Positions 15,670 through 23,239 of a DNA stretch of 64,000 nt are shown here, piece after piece. A program made the translations under genes and the position numbers. Numbering within the stretch: the first letter of the stretch is position 1; each line of letters begins with the position of its first letter. The stretch is taken from contig NZ_CP061008.1 in assembly GCF_014490035.1 (NCBI RefSeq), positions 310,001-374,000 of the forward strand, read 5' to 3'. The DNA is from Achromobacter xylosoxidans (lineage in GTDB: Bacteria > Pseudomonadota > Gammaproteobacteria > Burkholderiales > Burkholderiaceae_B). Under the pieces are notes generated by a model. The model saw only the letters and a list, made by a program, of their open reading frames with translations. It had not been told where the DNA came from and ran no database searches.

Positions 15670-16677
15670 ATGGCATACCGCGTGCACATCCTGCAAACCG
15701 ACGAATCGTTCCAGGTCGAAGAAGGCGAATCCGTACTGCAGGCCGCCGAGCGCTCGGCGGTGAAGCTGCCGCACGAGTGCACCTTCGGCGGCTGCGGCAC
15801 CTGCCGCATCAAGCTGGAGTCCGGCGCCGTGGAGTATGAAGAGTTCCCCATGGCCCTGACGCCCGAAGAAGCGGCCGAAGGCTACGCGCTGGCCTGCCAG
15901 GCCCGGCCGCTGGGCGATCTCTGCATCAGCGTGGCCAGCAGCCGGCAGTCGTTTCCCGAACCGCGCCGCCTGCCCGCCACCATCCACCGCATCGAACGGT
16001 ATTGCGACGACGTCATCCACCTGACGCTGGCGCTGCCCGAAGCGGGCCTGGAGTATGTGCCGGGCCAGTACATGAACGTGGTGCTGCCCGACGGCGAGAC
16101 GCGCAGCTTTTCCATGGCTTCGGCGCCCGCCGGCAACCTGGTGGATTTCCACGTGCGCCGCATTCCAGGCGGCCGCTACACCGACCAGTGGCTGGGCCAG
16201 GCGCAAGCCGGCGCCGGCATGGAGATCGAAGCGCCGCTGGGCGTGTTCAGCTACCACGAGGAAGACTGGCGGCCGCTCATCATGATGGCTACCGGCACGG
16301 GCATCGCGCCGATCAAGGCCATCCTGGAATCGCTGCTGGACAACGAGGACTGCCCGCCCGTCACGCTCTACTGGGGCATGCGCACCGAGGCCGACCTCTA
16401 CCTGCGCGACGTAATCGAAAGCTGGGCAGGGCGGCTGTACGAATTCAACTTCGTGCCGGTGCTGTCGCGCGCGGGCGCGGACTGGCAGGGCCGGCGCGGC
16501 CACGTGCAGCAGGCGGTCCTGGAAGACCACCAGGATCTGTCCGAGCACGCCTTCTACCTGTGCGGCGCGCCTGACATGATCCACCAAGCCAAGAGCCTGC
16601 TGGCCGCGCGCGGCGCCAGCCTGGACCACATGTATTCCGACAGCTTTACCTTCCAGCACGCGCTGGCCGCCGCCTGA
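15670..16677 (+). CDS. Ferredoxin-FAD-NAD(P)H oxidoreductase
   Basis: Electron-transfer reductase of 335 residues with an N-terminal [2Fe-2S] domain (ECTFGGCGTCRIKLESG at about residues 36-52 and a fourth Cys near 77). An FAD domain with the RSFS motif near residue 141 follows, then an NAD(P) domain with GTGIAPIKAI near residue 213 and CGAPDMI near 297. This order is that of benzoate dioxygenase reductases and CDP-6-deoxy-glucoseen reductase. It is the only flavin reductase in the cluster, so it probably passes NAD(P)H electrons through the two stand-alone ferredoxins to the diiron enzyme. Confidence 0.9.
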   Translation: MAYRVHILQTDESFQVEEGESVLQAAERSAVKLPHECTFGGCGTCRIKLESGAVEYEEFPMALTPEEAAEGYALACQARPLGDLCISVASSRQSFPEPRRLPATIHRIERYCDDVIHLTLALPEAGLEYVPGQYMNVVLPDGETRSFSMASAPAGNLVDFHVRRIPGGRYTDQWLGQAQAGAGMEIEAPLGVFSYHEEDWRPLIMMATGTGIAPIKAILESLLDNEDCPPVTLYWGMRTEADLYLRDVIESWAGRLYEFNFVPVLSRAGADWQGRRGHVQQAVLEDHQDLSEHAFYLCGAPDMIHQAKSLLAARGASLDHMYSDSFTFQHALAAA

Positions 16678-16695
16678 ACGGCCGCGCCTGCCGGA

Positions 16696-17133
16696 TTATC
16701 GGTACACCAGCACCGGCAGTCGGGTGCGCGCCAGCACGCGCTGGGTTTCGCTGCCCAGCAAGAAGCCCGTCATGCCGTGGCGACCGTGCGAACCCATGAT
16801 GATCAGGTCGCAGCCCTGGTTCTGCGCCGCCTCGACGATGGCTTCGTGCGGATGGTCGTTGACCGTGACCACGGCGTTGCACGGCACCAGCGCGTGGCGC
16901 GCTTCCATCTCCAGGTTGTCCAGGTAGGTTTGCGCGTTCTTGCGCGCCTGGTCGGTGTGGTGCGCCTGCGTGGTGCCCAGCATTTCGGCCTGGTAGACCA
17001 GCAGATGGTCCTCCGGAATGGCGCGGATGAGCGTGATGGTGGCTCCCATTTCCTTGGCGAAAACAAGAGCGCGCTTGAAAGCCGATTCAGACAGCAGGGA
17101 GCCGTCCACGGCGACGAGCAGGTGCTTATACAT
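16696..17133 (-). CDS. Universal stress protein (UspA family)
   Basis: UspA-fold protein of 145 residues starting MYKHLLVAVDGSLLSESA. The ATP-binding loop G-x2-G-x9-GS is present near the C terminus (GSHGRHGMTGFLLGS), so it belongs to the nucleotide-binding subgroup. I chose the ATG at 17133 because AAGGAGAGG lies just before it; an upstream in-frame ATG lacks this. It is convergent with the reductase gene and probably not part of that pathway. Confidence 0.92.
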   Translation of the reverse strand: MYKHLLVAVDGSLLSESAFKRALVFAKEMGATITLIRAIPEDHLLVYQAEMLGTTQAHHTDQARKNAQTYLDNLEMEARHALVPCNAVVTVNDHPHEAIVEAAQNQGCDLIIMGSHGRHGMTGFLLGSETQRVLARTRLPVLVYR

Positions 17134-17372
17134 GTTGCCTCTCCTTTCGAAAAGGAATCGGGAGCAACTAGCCAATCCAGTATAGGCTCGCCGCCTGGTG
17201 CAAGCCAGTCCTGCATACGGACGAGAGAGCGGGCTGTGCTTTTCGCATATTTCCCAAAGCGGCCGAACCTGCGTTTCAACATAACCTCATATCGACTAAG
17301 TATTTTTCGACGCAGCGCGGCGATGACAGAATCGGTTCGACTCCTTGAACCCACAGCCGCAAACAACCTTCC

Positions 17373-17993
17373 ATGTCATCGCCACGTCACCAGGCTCACG
17401 CCCGTGTACTCGCCATCGCCGGCAGTCCGTCGCAGCGCTCCCGTTCCGCGGTGCTGCTGCGGCACGCCGCCGGGATCCTGCAGCCGCGCGGGTTGAGCGT
17501 GGGCGAACTGGGCTTGCGCGATATCCCCGCCGAAGACCTGATAGAAGGCAATTACGCCGGCGCCGCGGCCAACGCGCTGCGTGCCCGCGTGGCGGCGGCA
17601 GATGCGGTCGTGATTTCCTCGCCGGTCTATCAGGCCTCCTTTTCCGGCGGGTTGAAGGCGGTACTGGACCTGCTGGATCCCAAGGCGCTGGCCGGCAAGG
17701 TGGTGTTGCCCATCGCCACGGGCGGCAGCCCGGCGCATCTGTTGGCGCTGGAGTACGGCTTGAAGCCCGTGTTGTCGGCGCTGGGCGCGCGCCACATCCT
17801 GGCGGGCGTCTACGCCACCGATACCCAGGTACGCGTGGACGAGTTCGGCGCGGGCGAGATAGACGGGGAAGTCCGCCGGCGGCTGGAGGACTCGGTGGAG
17901 CGCCTGTCCGAGCTGGTATTGCCGCGCGCCGCCGTTTCCAACCCATCCTACGATCTGGGCCGGCTCGCGCTAGCGGGCGGCTTCAGCGTCTGA
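17373..17993 (+). CDS. ssuE: NADPH-dependent FMN reductase (SsuE)
   Basis: Flavin reductase of 206 residues in the SsuE/MsuE family, which supplies FMNH2 to the alkanesulfonate monooxygenase SsuD. The N-terminal flavodoxin-like motif AIAGSPSQRSRS and the SSPVYQASFSGGLKAVLDLL stretch are typical. It is the first gene of what should be ssuEADCBF, but ssuA and ssuD are missing downstream. With no SsuD in view, its reduced flavin must go to a monooxygenase encoded elsewhere. Confidence 0.9.
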   Translation: MSSPRHQAHARVLAIAGSPSQRSRSAVLLRHAAGILQPRGLSVGELGLRDIPAEDLIEGNYAGAAANALRARVAAADAVVISSPVYQASFSGGLKAVLDLLDPKALAGKVVLPIATGGSPAHLLALEYGLKPVLSALGARHILAGVYATDTQVRVDEFGAGEIDGEVRRRLEDSVERLSELVLPRAAVSNPSYDLGRLALAGGFSV

Positions 17994-17996
17994 CCG

Positions 17997-18488
17997 ATGC
18001 GCCGCACCCGCGTCCGCGCCGCTCCCGACACGCCGGCCTTGCCTTGGCTGGGAGGCGCGTTGCTCGCGGCGCTGTGGCTGGGCGGCAGCGAGACGGCCAG
18101 GCAGGCGCTGCCGGCGCTGAGCCTGCTTGCGCCGCTCCTGTACCAGGCGGTGCGCGGCATACGCGCGGCGGATCCGGCGCTGGTCGACACCGGCCGGTCC
18201 CATGACCTGAGCGGCTGGTCTCTTTATTGGCATGTGCATCTGCCGGGCGCATTGCCGTTCATCCTGACGGGCTTGAAGCAGGGGCTGGGACTGCTATGGC
18301 TGACCCTGATAGCACTGGAACTGTTCGCGACGCCGACTGCGCCGGGAATTCCGCAATGGCTGGGCAACGGTCCGCCGGACGTGACGATCCTGCTGCTGGC
18401 GATTGCGCTCTACGCGGTCCTCAGCTTGGGCTCGGGGGCGCTGGTAAGCGCGCTGGAGCGCTGGCTGCTGCGCTGGAGGCCGCGATGA
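17997..18488 (+). pseudogene. ssuC: Truncated SsuC-like ABC permease
   Basis: Only 163 residues, against about 260 for SsuC. The visible part corresponds to the C-terminal half: the cytoplasmic EAA-type loop (DTGRSHDLSGWSLYWHVHLPGA-like region near residues 63-83) and the last two to three helices. The first helices are replaced by a short Arg-rich start. It begins 3 bases after ssuE and overlaps ssuB by 4 bases (ATGA). The EAA loop is also eroded. It could still be translated, but alone it is unlikely to form a transporter channel. Confidence 0.65.
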
Positions 18489-19381
18489 TGTTCATCAATC
18501 CCAATGAGTTCGAACTGTTGCAGCACCTGGACGTGCGCCAGCGTACGGAGCCGGACGAAATGCCCGAGGCCGAGCCGCGAACTGCGCTGCGCGTAACCTT
18601 GCGCAAGCTCGCCAAGCGCCATGGCGACCGCATCGCATTGCAGGCGTTGGACCTGGAGATTGCGGCCGGCGAGTTCGTGGCCGTGGTCGGGCGCGCAGGC
18701 AGCGGCAAGAGCACCTTGCTGCATCTGCTGGCCGGCAAGCTCGCGCCCAGCGGCGAGCAGGGCGGCGAGCCGGCCCGTCCGCCGCTGCTGTTCGACAATT
18801 TTCCCGTCTGGGAGCGTGACGGCCGCGTGCGCCTCCTGCTGCCGGACGCGCGCCTTCTGCCCTGGAAGACCGTGCTGCACAACGTCGCCCTGGGCCTGCC
18901 CGGCACGGCGCAGGCGGCCGAAGCGTTGCGCCAGGTGGGCCTGGACGGCCGCGGCGGCGACTGGCCCGCGCAGTTGTCCGAGCCGCAGCGCCAGCGCGTG
19001 GCGCTGGCCAGGGCCCTGGCGCGCCGTCCCGGCCTGTTGCTGCTGGACGAACCGTTTCAGGGGCTGGACGCGCTGAGCCGCATCGAGGCGCAGCGGCTGC
19101 TGGAGGATATCTGGCGCCGGCAGGGATTTACCGCCGTGCTGGCGACCCACGACGCGGCCGAGGCCGTGGCGGTGGCGGATCGCATCCTGGTGCTGGACGA
19201 AGGCGGCGTGGCGCTGGACGAGCGCGTCGGCCTGGCGCGTCCTCGGGTGCGCGGCTCGGCCGCATTCGCCGCGCTGGAGGCCCGCGTGCTGCGCGCCGCG
19301 TTGCGTCTGCAAGACACGCCGGACGCCGCGCGGCCCTTGGCGCCCGTCATCCAGATCCGACACCTGCGGCTGGCGGTCTGA
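18485..19381 (+). CDS. ssuB: SsuB-like ABC transporter ATP-binding protein
   Basis: ABC ATPase of 298 residues in the nitrate/sulfonate/taurine group. Walker A is GRAGSGKST near residue 78, the signature is shortened to LSEPQRQR near residue 165, and Walker B is LLLLDEP with a following D-loop. It is somewhat divergent: an N-terminal extension of about 35 residues and a linker TLL-PDARLLPWKTVLHN in the Q-loop region, as in SsuB proteins. It starts inside the end of the ssuC remnant. With no complete permease or SsuA nearby it may be a relic or may pair with a permease elsewhere. Confidence 0.82.
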   Translation: MMFINPNEFELLQHLDVRQRTEPDEMPEAEPRTALRVTLRKLAKRHGDRIALQALDLEIAAGEFVAVVGRAGSGKSTLLHLLAGKLAPSGEQGGEPARPPLLFDNFPVWERDGRVRLLLPDARLLPWKTVLHNVALGLPGTAQAAEALRQVGLDGRGGDWPAQLSEPQRQRVALARALARRPGLLLLDEPFQGLDALSRIEAQRLLEDIWRRQGFTAVLATHDAAEAVAVADRILVLDEGGVALDERVGLARPRVRGSAAFAALEARVLRAALRLQDTPDAARPLAPVIQIRHLRLAV

Positions 19382-19444
19382 GACCGCGCTCGGCGATTCC
19401 CCCATGGGCGGCATGACGCCGCTCTTCACTCCAGGAGCAAGACC

Positions 19445-19660
19445 ATGAGCATTCAATCCATCAACGCCCGCAACCAGTTCCGCGGCAAGATCAAGGAGAT
19501 CATCCTGGGTCCGGTGGTGTCCGAGGTGGACGTGGATACGCCGGCCGGCATCGTGACCTCGGTGATCACCACCCGGTCGGTCAAGGAACTGGGCTTGGAG
19601 GTCGGCACCGAGGTGCTGGCTTTCGTCAAGGCGACCGAGGTTTCCGTCGCCAAACTGTGA
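19445..19660 (+). CDS. ssuF: Molbindin-type TOBE protein (SsuF/Mop)
   Basis: Single TOBE/Mop domain of 71 residues (SARNQFRGKIKEI-like start, GPVVSEVDVD, VTSVITTRSVKELGL), the fold that binds molybdate or similar oxyanions as a hexamer. In Pseudomonas putida the ssu operon ends with a gene of this type, ssuF, and the position here after ssuB matches. It has a good ribosome site (CAGGAGCAAG). It could instead serve the molybdoenzymes of this region. Confidence 0.85.
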   Translation: MSIQSINARNQFRGKIKEIILGPVVSEVDVDTPAGIVTSVITTRSVKELGLEVGTEVLAFVKATEVSVAKL

Positions 19661-19782
19661 ACCGAAGCAGATCAGCGCCGGCGCTTCCCCTGCGCCGGGG
19701 TTAGGCATATATTGTCAGCGCGATATCCGGCAGTTCCTCCTGGCTTGTGGCTTTACGCTTGGCGATTCACGGAGAACGGAAA

Positions 19783-21213
19783 ATGCGTCGACTGCAACGA
19801 TGGTTCATCGGCTGGTTATGCCTGGGGTTGGCTGTGTGCCTTCCCGCCACGGCGCAGACCAAGCTGGACAACGCGCAACTGGATCAATTGATGGCGCCCG
19901 TGGCGCTGTATCCGGATTCGCTGCTCTCGCAAATCCTCATGGGCGCGACCTACCCCGACGATGTCGCGGCGGCCGCCAAATGGTCGGCCGCGCATACCTC
20001 GGAATCCGGCGACCAGGCCGTCAAGGCGGTCGAGGGCGAATCCTGGGATCCCAGCGTCAAATCCCTGGTGGCCTTCCCGTCGGTCATGGACATGATGGGC
20101 CGCCAGCCGGACTGGGTGAAATCCGTGGGCGACGCCTTCCTGGCGCAGCCCGACGCCGTCATGGATTCGGTCCAGCGGCTGCGCGTCCAGGCGCAGAAGG
20201 CCGGCAACCTGAAGAGCACGCCGCAGCAGAAGGTCACCTCCAGCACGACCAACGACAAGACCGTCGTGGTGATCGAGCCGGCCGATCCGCAGGTCGTGTA
20301 CGTGCCCAGCTACAACCCGACGGTGGTGTACGGCACCTGGGCCTACCCCTCCTATCCGCCTTACTACTACCCGCCGCCTCCGGGTTCGGTGTTCGCCACC
20401 TCGCTGGTGGCCGGCATCGGCTTCGGCCTGGGCGTGGCCGCGGTCAACTCCATGTGGGGCGGGTTCGATTGGGGGCATAACGACGTCGACATCGACGTCA
20501 ATCGCTACAACAACATCAACGTCAACCAGCGCATCGACCGCAACAACATCAACAACAACAGGACCACCTGGCAGCACAACCCGGCCAACCGCGGCAACAC
20601 CCCGTATGCGGACCAGGCCAGCCGCCAACGTTTCGACAGCCAGCGTCAGGCTGGCGTGCAGAACCGGGCGCAGGGCCAGGGCGGCCGCTCGCCGGGCGCG
20701 GCGGCAGCGCCGAACTCCCGCGATGCCGCGCGCCAGCGCGCGGCGCAGTCGTTCGAAGGCCGCACCGGGCAGTCCATCCCCGGCCATGCCGAACCGGGCG
20801 CGGGGCGCGGCCAGGGGGCGGGCCGAGGCGATGCTGCGGCGAACCGCGGGCAAGGCCAAGGGCAACAACGGGCCGGACAGGGCGGGCAGGGGGGGCAAGG
20901 GGCTCGCGACCGGGCGCAAGGCGGCGGGCAGGCGCAGCACAACCGGCCGTCCAACAGCGTGTCCACGCAGGACCGCCAAGCTGCAGCCCAGCGCCAGCGC
21001 GCCGACGAAGCGGCCGCGCGTGACCGTGGCCGCGCCTCCAATAGCGCCAACGCGCTGAGCGGCGCCGGCAACGGCGACCAAATGCGGCAGCAGCACACGC
21101 GCAGCGAGATGAACCGCGGCGGCGGTGGCGGCGGTCCGCGCGGCGGCGGACACGCAGGCGGCGGACGCGGTGGTGGTGGCGGCGGCGGCGGACATTTCGG
21201 CGGCCGGAGATAA
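19783..21213 (+). CDS. DUF3300 protein with Gly/Gln-rich tail
   Basis: Exported protein of 476 residues. A signal peptide ends near residue 24 (ATAQ). The DUF3300 domain spans about residues 30-220 (MAPVALYPDSLLSQILMGATYP, VVYVPSYNPTVVYG). An Asn-rich stretch follows (NINVNQRIDRNNINNNRT), then a 200-residue low-complexity tail rich in Gly, Gln, Arg and Ala ending in poly-glycine and FGGRR. DUF3300 has no known activity, but it is commonly paired with a DUF2950 gene, as here with a 5-base gap. I chose the ATG at 19783 because of the preceding GGAGAACGGA. Confidence 0.88.
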   Translation: MRRLQRWFIGWLCLGLAVCLPATAQTKLDNAQLDQLMAPVALYPDSLLSQILMGATYPDDVAAAAKWSAAHTSESGDQAVKAVEGESWDPSVKSLVAFPSVMDMMGRQPDWVKSVGDAFLAQPDAVMDSVQRLRVQAQKAGNLKSTPQQKVTSSTTNDKTVVVIEPADPQVVYVPSYNPTVVYGTWAYPSYPPYYYPPPPGSVFATSLVAGIGFGLGVAAVNSMWGGFDWGHNDVDIDVNRYNNINVNQRIDRNNINNNRTTWQHNPANRGNTPYADQASRQRFDSQRQAGVQNRAQGQGGRSPGAAAAPNSRDAARQRAAQSFEGRTGQSIPGHAEPGAGRGQGAGRGDAAANRGQGQGQQRAGQGGQGGQGARDRAQGGGQAQHNRPSNSVSTQDRQAAAQRQRADEAAARDRGRASNSANALSGAGNGDQMRQQHTRSEMNRGGGGGGPRGGGHAGGGRGGGGGGGGHFGGRR

Positions 21214-21218
21214 GCACC

Positions 21219-22085
21219 ATGGACAAGGGAACTCTCATGACCATTGCTCGTTTGCGCGCGCTGGGCGCCGCGTCGCTGCTGGCGCTGGGCCTTGCGGCCC
21301 CCGCCGCGGCGCAAAGCCTGTATCCGAGTCCGCAGGCCGCCGCCGACGCCTTCGTCGACGCCATGGCCACTGGCGACCTCGACGGACTGGCCAAGGTGTT
21401 GGGGCCGAATCACAGCAAGATCGTGCCGGGCGGCGTGGCGCAGGACGACATCTACCGTTTCCTGGCGGCCTGGTCGCGCAAGCACGAGATCGTGGCCGAT
21501 GGCGGCCGTTCCTGGCTGGCGGTCGGGGATTCGGGCTGGACCCTGCCCGTGCCCATCGTGCGCGCCGGGCAGGGCTGGCGTTTCGACCCGGCGGCGGGCA
21601 CGGCGGAAATCCGCCGCCGCGCGATCGGCCGCAACGAACTGACCGCCATCGAGACCCTGCGGGAGCTGCAGGCCGCGCAAGGTCGTTACAAGGACGGCGT
21701 GGGCCAGGGGCGCTACGCGAGCCGCCTGGTCAGCCGTCCGGGACAACGCGACGGGCTGTACTGGCCCGAGGTGCCGGGCGCCCCGCAGCAGGCCTATGGC
21801 TTGGACGCGCTCAGCATGGGGCCGGAGGTGCCGCTGGACGATGCTTATTACGGCTACCGGTACAAGGTGATACCGGGCGCGGACGGCGGCTCGTATCACA
21901 TCGTCGCGTGGCCGGCGCGTTACGGGCAGACCGGCATCGACTCCTTCGTCGTCGGCCCCGACGGGCGCGTGTTGGAGGCCGACCTGGGACCCTCGTCCGC
22001 AGCGCGCGCCGCGGCCTTGCGGGAACGCGATATCCGTGCCGGAACCTGGACCGATGCCGACGTGCAACCCGTTGGCAGCAAATGA
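21219..22085 (+). CDS. DUF2950 exported protein
   Basis: Exported DUF2950 protein of 288 residues, or 282 if the ATG at 21237 is used. The signal peptide ends AAPAAAQ near residue 32. The motif ADGGSYHIVAWPARYGQTGIDSF near residues 225-247 is characteristic of the family. No enzymatic activity is known. It is co-directional with the DUF3300 gene 5 bases upstream, which suggests they work together at the cell envelope. It is followed by a strong hairpin at 22116. Confidence 0.88.
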   Translation: MDKGTLMTIARLRALGAASLLALGLAAPAAAQSLYPSPQAAADAFVDAMATGDLDGLAKVLGPNHSKIVPGGVAQDDIYRFLAAWSRKHEIVADGGRSWLAVGDSGWTLPVPIVRAGQGWRFDPAAGTAEIRRRAIGRNELTAIETLRELQAAQGRYKDGVGQGRYASRLVSRPGQRDGLYWPEVPGAPQQAYGLDALSMGPEVPLDDAYYGYRYKVIPGADGGSYHIVAWPARYGQTGIDSFVVGPDGRVLEADLGPSSAARAAALRERDIRAGTWTDADVQPVGSK

Positions 22086-22115
22086 TTTTTCCGGTTTTCG
22101 GGGAGTAATCGGCGT

Positions 22116-22143
22116 ACGCCTGTTGCTGGGTCGCAACAGGCGT
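22116..22143 (+). terminator. Strong hairpin after the DUF2950 gene
   Basis: A perfect 11-bp inverted repeat ACGCCTGTTGC-N6-GCAACAGGCGT, 30 bases after the stop. The 3' side is only mildly T-rich, so it may be a terminator or an RNA-stabilising hairpin. Confidence 0.5.
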
Positions 22144-22258
22144 GTCCGTTTGTCCGGCTGGCACGGCACGATGCCCTTTTGTCAGCCCGCTGTGCCTAAA
22201 ATGGCGAGCACCGGGACCCTGCCCGATACCCCTTTGCCGGACCTAGAAATTGAACCCC

Positions 22259-23239
22259 ATGCATTTTGTCCGCTACGCCCTGTTCGGCGTAGGGATGGCG
22301 CTTAGCGCCGCGGCCGCCTCGGCCCCGATTTTCGTCCTGAACTCCCTGGACGCCAACGTCAGCATCGTTGATCCGGCCACCTACAAGGAATTGCGGCGCG
22401 TGCCCACGGGCAAAGAGCCGCATCACCTGTACCTGACCCCCGACGAAAAGTCGCTCATGGTGGCCAACGCCACCAGCGATTCGATCACGCTGATGGATCC
22501 CAAGACCGGTGAAGTGCAGCGCACGCTGACCGGTATCGTCGATCCCTACCAGCTGCAATTCTCGCCGGACATGAAGTGGTTCGTGACCGCGGCCAACCGC
22601 CTGGACCACATCGACATCTATTCCTGGCATCCGCTGGAAAAGGGCTTCGACCTCAAGCTGGTCAAGCGCATCCAGGCCGGCAAGACGCCCAGCCACATCA
22701 TGATCGACAAGAACAGCACCACGGCCTACGTGACGCTGCAGGACAGCGATCAGCTCATTGCCATCGACCTGGCCACGCAGACGCCGAAATGGACGGTGTC
22801 GGTGGGCAAGACGCCCGCCGACGTGTTCCTGACGCCCGACCAGAAGACATTGCTGGTGGCACTGACCGGCGATTCCTACGTCGAGGCCTACGACGTCAGC
22901 AACGGCCCGGCCAAGCTGGTGACGCGCATCAAGACCGCCGCGGGCGCCCACGCCTTCCGTGCGCAGGGCGACCACCGCCACCTGTTCGTCAGCAACCGCA
23001 CCGCCAACTCCATCAGCCGCATCGACCTGCAGACGCTGGCCGTCACCGATACCTTCCCGGTGCCGGGCGGTCCGGACTGCATGGACGTGCTGGCCGACGG
23101 CAAGACCCTGCTGGTCACTTCGCGCTGGGCCCGCAAGCTCACCGTGGTGGACCTGGAGCAGAAAAAGGTGGTCAATCAGGTGCCGGTGGGCAAGTCGCCC
23201 CACGGCGTCTGGACGCTGAACCATGCTCCCACGCGGTAG
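22259..23239 (+). CDS. YncE-like beta-propeller protein
   Basis: Exported seven-bladed propeller-type protein of 326 residues from the ATG at 22259. The frame is open from a TTG at 22250. It has a signal peptide ending AAAASA. Repeated blade motifs are visible: DANVSIVDPATYKEL, SDSITLMDPKTGEVQ, DQLIAIDLATQTP, ANSISRIDLQTLAV and ARKLTVVDLEQKKV. YncE proteins bind DNA or small ligands in the periplasm, and no activity is established for this branch. It overlaps the maximal frame of the following deacetylase gene. Confidence 0.88.
   Translation: MHFVRYALFGVGMALSAAAASAPIFVLNSLDANVSIVDPATYKELRRVPTGKEPHHLYLTPDEKSLMVANATSDSITLMDPKTGEVQRTLTGIVDPYQLQFSPDMKWFVTAANRLDHIDIYSWHPLEKGFDLKLVKRIQAGKTPSHIMIDKNSTTAYVTLQDSDQLIAIDLATQTPKWTVSVGKTPADVFLTPDQKTLLVALTGDSYVEAYDVSNGPAKLVTRIKTAAGAHAFRAQGDHRHLFVSNRTANSISRIDLQTLAVTDTFPVPGGPDCMDVLADGKTLLVTSRWARKLTVVDLEQKKVVNQVPVGKSPHGVWTLNHAPTR

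Noticed and set aside
19783..21213. Internal DNA tandem repeat or CRISPR-like array in the Asn/Gly-rich part of the DUF3300 gene
   Set aside because: The repetition is amino-acid low complexity, with no regular repeat/spacer unit and an intact reading frame.
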